Below the pieces are notes generated by a model that was given only the letters and a program-made list of their open reading frames with translations, was not told the origin of the DNA and searched no databases. The translations under genes and the position numbers were made by a program. Below, one piece after another: positions 27,607 to 36,028 of a DNA stretch of 64,000 bases (positions are counted from its first letter, which is position 1; every line of letters starts with the position of its first letter). The DNA comes from Mycolicibacillus koreensis (GTDB lineage Bacteria; Actinomycetota; Actinomycetes; Mycobacteriales; Mycobacteriaceae): the NCBI RefSeq assembly GCF_002104795.1, contig NZ_NCXO01000016.1:1-64000 (forward strand). The letters are read 5' to 3'.

Positions 27607-27844
27607 CGTGCAGCTTCTTGCCGCACGCGACCGCGAGACGCTCCAGGGTCTCCACCCCGGGTATCCGGGCGCCGCTCTCCCAGGACGCGATCGCGGACTG
27701 ACTGGTGCCCATCGCGGCGGCCAGTTCCGCCTGGGTCATCTCGGCGCCGACGCGGGTGACGTACACCAGCTGGCTCAGAGTCGTCGACCATCCGGCATCG
27801 CGGTAGGCGGAATCGTAGAACTTCGGCTCGGATTGGGTAATCAT
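27587..27844 (-). CDS. XRE-family helix-turn-helix regulator, antitoxin-like
   Basis: 85 aa. A HTH_XRE domain covers about residues 30-80: MTQAELAAAMGTSQSAIASWESG is the DNA-binding part, split as recognition helix TSQSAIASWE. Small solitary XRE proteins of this size are often HigA-type antitoxins, but no toxin gene is next to it: the convergent gene is a transporter and the upstream gene is htpX. A GGGGG stretch precedes the ATG. The promoter region is unusually AT-rich and holds a perfect palindrome at 27916-27932, the probable binding site. Confidence 0.82.
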   Translation of the reverse strand: MITQSEPKFYDSAYRDAGWSTTLSQLVYVTRVGAEMTQAELAAAMGTSQSAIASWESGARIPGVETLERLAVACGKKLHVSIEAD

Positions 27845-27915
27845 GGGGAAACCCCCTTAGCTTCCGATAGCGCAACGTCCCCATATCATATCTGACCCGA
27901 TATATTTTGACCAGA

Positions 27916-27932
27916 GGTATAATTTTTATACC
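27916..27932. promoter_or_regulatory. Palindromic operator upstream of the XRE regulator
   Basis: GGTATAA-TTT-TTATACC is a perfect 17-bp inverted repeat in an AT-rich island (about 27883-27932). It lies 72 bp upstream of the XRE start and 63 bp beyond the htpX stop. Nearby, TATCATATCTGACCCGATAT adds a looser symmetric stretch. Confidence 0.6.
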
Positions 27933-27994
27933 GGGCGTTCGGAAACCGCGGGACGAGCGGTGAAATCCGGTGTTTTCGAGACGTTTTCGTGGTC

Positions 27995-28855
27995 TCAGCG
28001 CCCTGCCATCTGCTCCAGTCGGCGGATCCTGTCGGCCATCGGCGGGTGAGTGGAGAACAGCTGCCCCATCTTCTCCCCCACCCGGAACGGGTTGGCGATC
28101 ATCAAATGCGACTGGTTGGCGAATTCCGGCTCCGGCGGAAGCGGTGCGGCCTGCACCCCGTCGGAGATCTTGCGCAGCGCGGAGGCCAACGCCAGCGGGT
28201 CACCGGTGAGCTCCGCGCCGGACTGGTCGGCCTGGTACTCCCGCGAGCGCGACACCGCCATCTTGATCACACTCGCCGCGATCGGTCCCAGCAACGACAC
28301 CAGCAGCATCGCGAAGGGGTTGCCGCCTTGGCGGTTGCCGCCGAACGCGCCGGCGAAGATCGCCATGTTGGCCAGACCGGTGATCACCGACGCCAACGCC
28401 CCGGCCACACAGGAGATCAGGATGTCGCGGTTGTAGACGTGGGAGAGCTCGTGGCCGAGCACCGCGCGCAGTTCCCGCTCGTCGAGGAGTTGCAGGATCC
28501 CGGTGGTGCAGCAGACCGCGGCGTGACGCGGATTACGTCCGGTGGCGAACGCGTTCGGGGCGTTGGTGTCGCTGATGTAAAGCCGCGGCATCGGCTGGTG
28601 GGCAACGGTCGCCAGCTCACGCACGATCTTGTACATCACCGGGGCCTGCACCTCGGTCACCGGTTGGGCGCGCATCGCCCGCAGTGCGAGCTTGTCGCTG
28701 TTGAAGTAGCTGTAGAAGTTCATCGCGACCGCGATGGCCACCGCCACCCACATCGCGGTCGGGCCGAACATCCGTCCGACCACGACGATCAGCGCCGACA
28801 TCACCACCATCAGCGCAAACGTCTTTGCCGTGTTGTGGTGCGGATGCCATTTCAT
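27995..28855 (-). CDS. htpX: HtpX membrane zinc metalloprotease
   Basis: 286 aa from ATG 28855; a GTG one codon earlier is possible, both after AGGAGG. Two N-terminal membrane helices, the zinc site HELSH in [16 protein letters not shown], two further membrane segments, and the distal zinc ligand Glu in [14 protein letters not shown]. HtpX is an inner-membrane protease that degrades misfolded membrane proteins. Same gene order as in M. tuberculosis (Rv0563 next to grcC1). It follows grcC1 on the same strand after 65 bp. Confidence 0.95.
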   Translation of the reverse strand: MKWHPHHNTAKTFALMVVMSALIVVVGRMFGPTAMWVAVAIAVAMNFYSYFNSDKLALRAMRAQPVTEVQAPVMYKIVRELATVAHQPMPRLYISDTNAPNAFATGRNPRHAAVCCTTGILQLLDERELRAVLGHELSHVYNRDILISCVAGALASVITGLANMAIFAGAFGGNRQGGNPFAMLLVSLLGPIAASVIKMAVSRSREYQADQSGAELTGDPLALASALRKISDGVQAAPLPPEPEFANQSHLMIANPFRVGEKMGQLFSTHPPMADRIRRLEQMAGR

Positions 28856-28920
28856 CACCGGTCGCCTCCTCGCGGACTACTGCTGATTAAACGCCATCGG
28901 GCGCGGGGAGGTTCCGGCGT

Positions 28921-29928
28921 TCAGCCGTGACGGGTGACGGTGTAGTCGACCAGGGTGGCCAAAGCGTCGCGGCCGGCACATGCCGGCAGCAGCTCCAGCT
29001 CGGCGCGGGCGCGCTGTGCGTACTCGGCGACGGTCTGTTTGGCCCGGGTCATTCCCGACGAGCGGCGCAGCAGCGTCAACGCCTCGTCGACCAGGGCGTC
29101 GTCGTCGATCGGGCCGACCAGCACCTCACGCAACCGGTCGGCGTCCGGGCCGGTGTCGGCGAGCGCGTAGAGCACCGGCAGGGTGTGCACCCCTTCCCGC
29201 AGGTCGGTGCCGGGCAGTTTGCCCGACTCATCGGGGTCGCTGTCGATGTCGATGATGTCGTCGGAGATCTGGAACGCGGTGCCCACGATGCCGCCGAGAC
29301 GGGCGAGCCGGTCGATCTGGGTGTCGTCAGCGCCGGAGAACGTCGCGCCGAAACGACCCGACGCGGCGATCAGGCAGGCGGTCTTCTCGTACACGACGGT
29401 GAGGTAGTGCTCGATCGGGTCGGCGCCCGCGGTGCTGCCGCGCGTCTCGCGCATCTGGCCGGTGACCAGTTCGGCGAACGTCTCGGCGATGATGCGCACC
29501 GCGTCGGGTCCCAGCCGCGACACCAGCCGCGAGGCGGTCGCGAACAGGTAGTCGCCGGCCAGGATCGCGATGCTGTTGCTCCAGCGAGCGTTGGCGCTCT
29601 GGGCGCCGCGGCGCATCTCGGCGTCGTCCATCACGTCGTCGTGGTAGAGGGTGGCCAGGTGCACCAGCTCGATGACCGCGCCGGCGACGGTGACCTGCCA
29701 GGCGTCCGGGTCGGGGCCGAGCTGGGCGGCGAGCACGGTGAACAGCGGGCGGAACCGTTTGCCGCCGGCGTCGAACAGGTGGGTGACCGCCTCGGTCATC
29801 AACGCGTCGCTGCTGCGCAGCTCGGTGTCCATCAACTCCTCGATGCGGCCCACCGCGTCGCGGACGTTCGCAGCGAACGCCGGGTCACCGAGGTCGACGC
29901 CGGCCACCACGTTCACCGGTGTACTCAC
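28921..29928 (-). CDS. grcC1: Polyprenyl diphosphate synthase
   Basis: 335 aa, equal to the M. tuberculosis protein. The GTG start 29928 is chosen by similarity (MSTPVNVVAGVDLGDPAFA). First Asp-rich motif DDVMDD at about residues 100-105 and second motif DDIIDID near 230 bind Mg2+-diphosphate. It condenses isopentenyl diphosphate into a long prenyl diphosphate, probably for the menaquinone side chain. It is divergent from menJ, which reduces that side chain. A TATGTT box (29940-29935) is 6 nt before the GTG, so the transcript may be leaderless. Confidence 0.94.
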   Translation of the reverse strand: MSTPVNVVAGVDLGDPAFAANVRDAVGRIEELMDTELRSSDALMTEAVTHLFDAGGKRFRPLFTVLAAQLGPDPDAWQVTVAGAVIELVHLATLYHDDVMDDAEMRRGAQSANARWSNSIAILAGDYLFATASRLVSRLGPDAVRIIAETFAELVTGQMRETRGSTAGADPIEHYLTVVYEKTACLIAASGRFGATFSGADDTQIDRLARLGGIVGTAFQISDDIIDIDSDPDESGKLPGTDLREGVHTLPVLYALADTGPDADRLREVLVGPIDDDALVDEALTLLRRSSGMTRAKQTVAEYAQRARAELELLPACAGRDALATLVDYTVTRHG

Positions 29929-29934
29929 GGCTCC

Positions 29935-29942
29935 AACATACT
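29935..29942. promoter_or_regulatory. Overlapping divergent -10 boxes of grcC1 and menJ
   Basis: On the minus strand TATGTT (29940-29935) ends 6 nt before the grcC1 GTG. On the plus strand CATACT (29937-29942) ends 8 nt before the menJ ATG. The two share four base pairs, so polymerase could occupy only one at a time. Confidence 0.45.
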
Positions 29943-29950
29943 GGTGAACC

Positions 29951-31192
29951 ATGGGTGACTCTGCGACCGGCGTACCTGAAGACGCCGAGCTGGTAGTGGT
30001 CGGCGCCGGACCGGCCGGTTCGGCGGCCGCGGCCTGGGCGGCGCGGGCCGGACGCGACGTGCTGCTGATCGATTCGGCGTCCTTCCCGCGCGACAAGGCC
30101 TGCGGCGACGGACTGACGCCGCGCGCGGTGGCCGAACTGAACCGGCTGGGGCTGTCGGAGTGGCTGGCGGGGCGGGTGCAACACCGCGGCCTGCGGTTGA
30201 GCGGTTTCGGCAGCGCCGTCGAGGTCGCCTGGCCCGGACCGTCATTCCCGTCGACCGGCAGCGCGGTGCCACGCACCGAACTCGATGACCGGATCCGTCG
30301 CACCGCAGAGGAATCCGGTGCCCGAATGTTGCTGGGCGTCAAGGCAGTCGGTGTTCATCACGACGCCACCGGGCGGGTGTGTTCGGTGCAACTAGCCGAT
30401 GGTGCGACGGTGCGCTGCCAGAGCTTGATCGTCGCCGACGGGGCGCGCTCGCCGCTGGGCCGGGTGCTGGGGCGGCAGTGGCATCAGCAGACCGTCTACG
30501 GGGTGGCTGCGCGCGGTTACCTCGCCTCACCTCGCCACGACGAGCCGTGGCTGACCTCGCATCTGGAGCTGCGGTCGCCGGACGGGGCACTGCTGCCCGG
30601 CTACGGCTGGATCTTCCCGCTGGGCAATGGCGAGGTCAATATCGGGGTGGGCGCGCTGTCGACCACCAAGCGGCAGGCCGACCTGGCGCTGCGCCCGCTG
30701 ATGCGCTACTACGCCGATCTGCGCCGCGAGGAGTGGGGTTTTGAGTCCGATCCGCGGGCGATGCTCTCGGCGCTGTTGCCGATGGGCGGGGCGGTCTCGG
30801 GGGTGGCCGGGGCGAACTGGATGCTGATCGGCGACGCCGCGGCGTGCGTCAACCCGCTCAACGGCGAAGGCATCGACTCGGGCCTGGAATCCGGGCGGCT
30901 GGCCGCGGAGTTGCTCGATCAGCCCGACCTGACCCACGCGTGGCCGGCGGTGCTGCAGGAGCGCTACGGGCGCAGCTTCTCGATCGCGCGCCGGCTTGCA
31001 CTGCTGTTGACGTTCAAACGGTTCTTGCCCGCGACCGGGCCGCTGGCGATGCGGTCCTCGGCGTTGATGACGGTGGCGGTGCGGGTGATGGCCAATTTGG
31101 TCACCGACGACGACGCCGACCTGGTGGCCCGGCTGTGGCGCGGCAGCGGCCTGACCTCGAAGCTGATCGACCGTCGTCGCCCGTTCAGCTGA
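29951..31192 (+). CDS. menJ: Menaquinone reductase (geranylgeranyl reductase family)
   Basis: 413 aa. FAD-binding GAGPAG at 18-23; the family signature FPRDKACGDGLTPRAVAEL follows at about residues 40-60; the second FAD contact is GDAAACVNPLNGEGID. MenJ (Rv0561c) saturates the beta-isoprene unit of menaquinone to give MK-9(II-H2). The place next to grcC1 supports this. The end overlaps the convergent TetR gene by 8 bp, and that gene marks the edge of an insertion. Confidence 0.94.
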   Translation: MGDSATGVPEDAELVVVGAGPAGSAAAAWAARAGRDVLLIDSASFPRDKACGDGLTPRAVAELNRLGLSEWLAGRVQHRGLRLSGFGSAVEVAWPGPSFPSTGSAVPRTELDDRIRRTAEESGARMLLGVKAVGVHHDATGRVCSVQLADGATVRCQSLIVADGARSPLGRVLGRQWHQQTVYGVAARGYLASPRHDEPWLTSHLELRSPDGALLPGYGWIFPLGNGEVNIGVGALSTTKRQADLALRPLMRYYADLRREEWGFESDPRAMLSALLPMGGAVSGVAGANWMLIGDAAACVNPLNGEGIDSGLESGRLAAELLDQPDLTHAWPAVLQERYGRSFSIARRLALLLTFKRFLPATGPLAMRSSALMTVAVRVMANLVTDDDADLVARLWRGSGLTSKLIDRRRPFS

Positions 31193-31898
31193 GTTCGATT
31201 CGCGTGCCTTGAGACTCAGCAGGCTGCGGTCCCGGAGCCGTTGCGCCCGAATACCGCTCAGCGCTGGGTCTCTCGAATTGTCGCAGTGTGTCTGCGAACA
31301 GGCGGGCGAGCACGTCGACGTGGTCAGCCGGGCTTCCCGGGATCGATTGGTCGAGGGTTCCGATGATGACTTCACCGGTAGCTCCGACGAGAAAGCGTGA
31401 GACCAGCATGAGGTCGTCACGGGTATGTTTGCCGTCTTCGACCCAGCGGTTGAGGAACTGGTAATACGCCTCGGCGATGTCCTGGATCGCGTCGCGCCGT
31501 CGCGCCGCGAGGGAGGCCACTTTCAGCGAGTCCACGAGGATGAGGCGGGCTTTGTGTGGTTGGTGTTCGATGAAGGCACAGACAGCTCGAGCCAGTACGG
31601 CAGCGCCGGCCTCGACCGAGGCCGGCGGTTCTTGCGCCAGCGCCTGCAGATACTCGAAGAGTTCGGCGAAGGCGACGTCGAAGCTGGCTTGCAGCATCCC
31701 GTCGAGGCTGCCGAACTCCTGGTACACGTAGCGCTGGTTGAGGCGGGATCTGACAACGACCTGCCGTACCGACAACCGGTCAGCTGCGTCGTCCCGGAGG
31801 CAATCGAAGACCGCGGTGAACAGCTGTTGCCTGCGTTGGGCACGGCGTTCGCCCAGCGACTTGCCACCGTAGACGCGTTCAGGCTGATCCGTTTCGAT
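31185..31898 (-). CDS. TetR-family regulator lacking a canonical start codon
   Basis: The reading frame encodes a TetR protein of about 237 residues. The DNA-binding head reads YGGKSLGERRAQRRQQLF, then RLSVRQVVVRSRLNQRYVYQ and EFGSLDGML, typical of this class. The first ATG/GTG/TTG in frame is a TTG at 31775, inside the helix-turn-helix, so starting there would destroy it. Upstream to the stop at 31959-31961 there is no ATG, GTG or TTG. ATC at 31898 stands where an ATG would be expected (xETDQPERVYGG), with a TAGGCT box at 31911-31906 ending 7 nt before it. Either ATC is used, or the start has been lost by one substitution. It is divergent from the frameshifted carotenoid oxygenase. Confidence 0.75.
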   Translation of the reverse strand: METDQPERVYGGKSLGERRAQRRQQLFTAVFDCLRDDAADRLSVRQVVVRSRLNQRYVYQEFGSLDGMLQASFDVAFAELFEYLQALAQEPPASVEAGAAVLARAVCAFIEHQPHKARLILVDSLKVASLAARRRDAIQDIAEAYYQFLNRWVEDGKHTRDDLMLVSRFLVGATGEVIIGTLDQSIPGSPADHVDVLARLFADTLRQFERPSAERYSGATAPGPQPAESQGTRIELS

Positions 31899-31919
31899 GC
31901 CACTGAGCCTACCGCCACG

Positions 31920-31966
31920 TTGACAATCCGACGCCCACCGCCAATGATGTGGATATCGTCATATCC
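31920..31966 (+). promoter_or_regulatory. Promoter and operator of the carotenoid oxygenase gene
   Basis: TTGACA (31920-31925), a 17-bp spacer and AATGAT (31943-31948) form a good promoter pointing to the oxygenase. A perfect inverted repeat GGATAT-CGTC-ATATCC (31951-31966) covers the expected transcription start, where a bound TetR protein would block initiation. Confidence 0.65.
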
Positions 31967-32016
31967 AGATGGTGTGGGTGACGACACCACGAGGTTGCCG
32001 TGCGCCGAGGAGAGAC

Positions 32017-33455
32017 ATGGACCAGGCTCTGCAAGAACACCGACGGAACCCGATTTTCGTCGACACCGCCGACATACCGGAAACTCCGGAACCGGTGGAA
32101 CTGGAGATCGACGGCACCGTTCCCGGCGAACTCAGCGGCATCCTCTACCGCAACGGGCCCGTGCGTTTCGAAGGTGGCGGCTTCGCCGCACAGCATCCAT
32201 TCGACGGCGACGGGTTGGTCTGCCGGTACCGGTTGGACGGCGGCCGAATCACCTTCCGATCGCGATATGTCCGCACCCGCAAGTTCACCCAGATACAGAA
32301 CGGGCGCGGCGCCGACGTCAAGGGCATCGGTAACCGACTGCCCGGGTGGTGGCGCAACCACGTCTGCCCGCAGATTCCGCCAATACACAAGCGATGTTCC
32401 ACGCCGGGCGGTTGCTGGCGTTGTCCGATGCCGGCAAACCCTGGGAACTCGATCCCCACACCCTGACGACCATCGGCGCCTGCTCGCTCGACGGCGCGCT
32501 GAGTCGCATCGGCAGATACTCTCCGCACCCGCGCGTCGACGCCACGACCGGCGAACTGTTCAACTTCGGTATCGACGTCGTGCCCCGTCTGCTGCCGAAA
32601 CTGCCCCTCGGCCTCAGGTGTTACCGAACCAGCCCCGACGGTCACACCCGTTCGATCGCGACGATTCCCCTCGACGGAGCCCATATCCAGCACGACTTCG
32701 CGATCACGGAGAAATTCCTCGTCTTCCTGATCTCACCGATCACCGTCGACCCGTGGAAGGCGCTGACCCAGCCTCAAGAACTCGCAGCGCAATGGCACCG
32801 GGATAAGCCCACACGCGTTATCTTGGTCCCCCGCAACGGCGGTCAGATGGCCGAATACACCCTTGACGAGCCCCTGGCCTACGTTCACATCGTCAACGCC
32901 TACCAAGACGACCTCGGCGTACACGTCGATCTTGTCAGGTTCCCCGACCCTGATGACTTCTTCGTACCGACGCGGCAGTTCCGGACCAGCACCCGCGCCG
33001 TCGGCGGCTGCACCACACGCGTCACCATCGCACCCTCCGGCACGATTTCACTGCGCGACATCAATGCCCGTCGCTATGAGCTACCGCAGTACGACTGGCG
33101 GCGAGCCGGTCTTCCCTACACGTACGGCTACTACACGACGCTTCGCTCCACGCCCGAGACCCCCAACGAGATCTACAAAGTCGACCACACCACCGGAACC
33201 GAACAGCGTCTGCAATTCGCGCCCGGCGACGTCCCCGGCGAACCCTTCTTCGTTCCCCGTACCGACGCAGTCGCCGAAGACGACGGCTGGCTACTGACAC
33301 AGGTCACCAGCGGCGGGTGCACCTCACTACACATCATCGATGCCCGCAACATCCACGACGGGCCCGTCGCCACAGCGGCCGGACCCACCGGCTTCTTCCC
33401 GGGCTTTCACGGCAGCTTCACACGGACACGACCAGGCGACCGGACACCGCGGTGA
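32017..33455 (+). pseudogene. Carotenoid oxygenase family (RPE65/CCO) gene, frameshifted
   Basis: Start ATG 32017 has a GAGGAGA ribosome site. The first part encodes the N-terminal blade (PELSGILYRNGPVRFEGGG-like, FDGDGLVCRY) in one frame up to about 32340-32380; the rest (SANTQAMFHAGRLLALSDAG to the stop at 33455) is in the -1 frame, consistent with loss of a single base. The two halves together match a full-length family member of about 480 residues. All four iron-binding His contexts are kept: SPHPRVD, IQHDFA, YVHIVNAY and FPGFHGSF. The enzyme would cleave a conjugated C=C bond of a carotenoid or related isoprenoid with O2. It could be a recent pseudogene or a sequencing error. The 227 bp after it show no supportable gene. 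Confidence 0.85.
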
Positions 33456-33682
33456 CCACTCCGACATCATCGCCGCCGACGGAGTCGTCACCACCTCGAA
33501 TCGATCTGGCGGGACAGCAAGATCGGTGGAAGTTCTCGGCTCCCTGGTCACGACCGCACCAGGGATCGTCGTTGAAAAACCCGGTCCTACATATGCGATG
33601 GACACACGGTTACGAAGTTTCGTTCATTCCACAACAAGCAGACCCCCACACGTCAAAAGGTACAAGTTTTTAGGGAGAGAAA

Positions 33683-34594
33683 ATGACAAATGTCTTGGAT
33701 GAGGGCCGTGACGAAAACATAGACCGGTCGTCGGCGAAGCGGAACGGCGCCAAAGAGATTTCCTTAGCGGAACTCCATGCCGAGGAAATCGCCGTGCTGA
33801 GGCGGCGGATCGATGGCATCGGCGCCCTGATCGGGGACACGGCGAATGTATTCTTGCAGTTGGCATGGCCGGAAGTCGGATACGGCGTCGTGGAAAGTAG
33901 CGTAACCACCGGACAGGTCATGCGTCACCCGCTTAAGCGTGCTCGCACCACCCTCGCGTACCTGGGGATCGCCTTGGAGGGCACGCAGGAGCAAATCGAT
34001 CTGTACCGCCAAGCCGTCAACGAGTCGCATCGCCAGGTCCGGTCAGGACCGCTCTCGCCGGTGAAATACAACGCATTCGACCGGGAACTGCAGCTGTGGG
34101 TTGCGTCCTGCCTGTTCTACGGGTTCTGGGACACCTCGGTCCGTATGCACGGACCCATGAGTCCGACTGAAGAAGAAGCTCTACTGCGGCTGTGCGCCCG
34201 ATTCGGCACCGGTCTGCAAGTGCCCCAGGACATGTGGCATAAGTCGATGGTCGACTTCTGGGAATACTGGGAGAAATCCCTTCAGCGCGTGGACATTGAT
34301 GAAACCGTCGGTGCGTATTTCCATGATCTGCTGCACCTGCGAATGCTGCCGTTCCCGCTGGATCGGCTGTTCGGTCCGGTGCATGCCTGGTTCAACACAG
34401 GCCTCACCCCTGAGGAGATCCGCCGACAACTCGGTCTGCGCTGGACACCGGCCGACGAGCGGCGTCACAGGCGGATTTTGCGTGTGCTCGGTCTGATCTA
34501 CCGCCGGCTCCCGAGGGTAGTTCGCATGTTCCCACTCAACACCGCCGCCGCTGCGACATTTACTCTTCATCGTCTTCGACGACCGATGGTCTGA
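33683..34594 (+). CDS. Oxygenase MpaB family protein (DUF2236)
   Basis: 303 aa. Ribosome site AGGGAGAG just before ATG 33683. The DUF2236 pattern is visible: VMRHPLKRARTTLAYLGIAL, then NESHRQVRSG with the conserved His, then SPVKYNAFDRELQLWVASCL. This family includes the rubber oxygenase Lcp and fungal MpaB, b-type haem enzymes that cleave isoprenoid double bonds. No signal peptide is seen, so it is likely intracellular. Base composition is clearly less GC-rich than in the men genes. It follows the carotenoid oxygenase on the same strand, 227 bp downstream. Confidence 0.82.
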   Translation: MTNVLDEGRDENIDRSSAKRNGAKEISLAELHAEEIAVLRRRIDGIGALIGDTANVFLQLAWPEVGYGVVESSVTTGQVMRHPLKRARTTLAYLGIALEGTQEQIDLYRQAVNESHRQVRSGPLSPVKYNAFDRELQLWVASCLFYGFWDTSVRMHGPMSPTEEEALLRLCARFGTGLQVPQDMWHKSMVDFWEYWEKSLQRVDIDETVGAYFHDLLHLRMLPFPLDRLFGPVHAWFNTGLTPEEIRRQLGLRWTPADERRHRRILRVLGLIYRRLPRVVRMFPLNTAAAATFTLHRLRRPMV

Positions 34595-34625
34595 GCGGAA
34601 CCAACCAGCCGGATGTTCGACGCCC

Positions 34626-35312
34626 CTACGGCTTGTCGGCGGCGTGCAGGGCGACGATGCCGCCGGTGAGATTGCGCCACCGCACCTGCCCCCAGCCGTT
34701 GGCGGCGATCTGGCGGGCCAGCGCCTCTTGGCCGGGCCAGGCCCGGATCGATTCGGCCAGGTACCGGTAGGCGTCGGGGTTGCTGGAGACGGCATCGGCC
34801 ATCGCCGGCAGCGCCCGCATCAGGTACTCCTTGTACACGGTGGCGAACAGCGCACTGGTGGGGGTGGAGAACTCGCAGATCACCAGCCGCCCGCCGGGGC
34901 GGGTCACCCGCGCCATCTCGCGCAGCGCCAGGGGGTAGTCGACGACGTTGCGCAGCCCGAAGCTGATCGTGACCGCGTCGAAGACCCCGTCGGCGAACGG
35001 CAGCCGCGTCGCGTCCCCGGCGATTTTGGGCACCGTCCGTCGCGCCCCGGCGGCGAGCATCCCCACCGAGAAGTCCGCGGCCACACACCGTGCACCGGAC
35101 TTGGCCAACTCGACGGTCGAGACCGCGGTGCCGGCGGCGAGGTCCAGCACCGTGTCGCCGGCTCCGATCTGCAGGGCGGCGCGCGTGGCGCGACGCCAGG
35201 CGCGGTCGCGCCCCAGCGACATCACGGTGTTGGTGAGGTCGTAGCGGCGCGCCACCCCGTCGAACATCGACGCCACCTCGTGGGGGTCTTTGTGCAGGGT
35301 GGCTCGGCTCAC
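34626..35312 (-). CDS. menG: Demethylmenaquinone methyltransferase
   Basis: 228 aa from GTG 35312, where the conserved N-terminus begins ([20 protein letters not shown]). SAM-binding motif [14 protein letters not shown] and the UbiE/MenG signatures [18 protein letters not shown] and [13 protein letters not shown] are intact. It performs the last methylation in menaquinone synthesis (Rv0558). The GTG overlaps the stop of the upstream mgtA remnant by 4 bp, so menG translation may depend on reading of that shortened gene. Confidence 0.95.
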   Translation of the reverse strand: MSRATLHKDPHEVASMFDGVARRYDLTNTVMSLGRDRAWRRATRAALQIGAGDTVLDLAAGTAVSTVELAKSGARCVAADFSVGMLAAGARRTVPKIAGDATRLPFADGVFDAVTISFGLRNVVDYPLALREMARVTRPGGRLVICEFSTPTSALFATVYKEYLMRALPAMADAVSSNPDAYRYLAESIRAWPGQEALARQIAANGWGQVRWRNLTGGIVALHAADKP

Positions 35313-35899
35313 CGCCCCGACGCTACCGGGTGCGGCCCCCGGGCGCGCCGCGGAGTGGCGCATGCCTGCCGGTAGTGCTCGACGAGTTCGCCGCCCGCAC
35401 CGGTTCCCACCCGCCCCGACGGCCAGTAGTGCACCCGCGGAATCCGGTGGGCGGCGAGATCATCGAGCCCACTCTCCCCGACGGCGAGGGTTCGGCTCGC
35501 CCGGCGGTACAGATGACAGGCCACCGGCCCGACCCGATCGTCGTAGTCGACGGCCACTACCGGCACCCGAAGCCCACGGGCGATCCGCAGAGCGCCGTAG
35601 CCGAGCAGGCCGTGGCCGACCAGATGCACCACGTCGGGGCGGAAGCCGCGCAGCACCCGGCGCAGCCGCGGCCACGGCAGGCCGGTCGGCGCGTGCCCCG
35701 CCCGCCGCAGCGCGGGCACCCGGTGCACCCGCATCCCGCCGTAGACCCGGTCGGCCGGCGGCGCGCCGCGCGGCGTGTCCGGGGCGATGATCAAGACCTC
35801 GTGATCGGCGTCACGTAACTCATCGACCAGGCGCAACACCGCCGCGGTCACCGCGTCATCGGTGGGCAAAAACCGCTGGGTGACAATTGCAACACGCAT
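35309..35899 (-). CDS. mgtA: Internally deleted MgtA/PimB-like glycosyltransferase remnant
   Basis: 196 aa from ATG 35899, whereas the M. tuberculosis protein at this place (Rv0557) has about 380. The N-terminal GT-B acceptor domain is recognisable ([64 protein letters not shown] at 153-159). After residue about 163 the frame jumps directly to a C-terminal tail (ELVEHYRQA), so the donor-binding Rossmann domain with its EX7E-type motif is missing. A smaller gap lies between residues of about 120 and 130. The frame stays open and ends with a 4-bp overlap on menG. It cannot be an active GT-B mannosyltransferase; a retained coupling or leader role is possible. Confidence 0.78.
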   Translation of the reverse strand: MRVAIVTQRFLPTDDAVTAAVLRLVDELRDADHEVLIIAPDTPRGAPPADRVYGGMRVHRVPALRRAGHAPTGLPWPRLRRVLRGFRPDVVHLVGHGLLGYGALRIARGLRVPVVAVDYDDRVGPVACHLYRRASRTLAVGESGLDDLAAHRIPRVHYWPSGRVGTGAGGELVEHYRQACATPRRARGPHPVASGR

Positions 35900-36028
35900 A
35901 TTGCTGATGCTGATGGAAATGAATGTCGATAAGGTTGCGGCTGGGGATACGGGACACGACCACCGCGCGAGCACAGCGTGCCGGGTCGCGTCGGCGGCAC
36001 GACACCGATGAGAAACGAGGTCTACAGC

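Noticed and set aside
33456..33682. Possible small gene between the carotenoid oxygenase and the DUF2236 gene
   Set aside because: Open frames exist but have no ribosome site, no recognisable sequence and overlap the oxygenase end; treated as intergenic.
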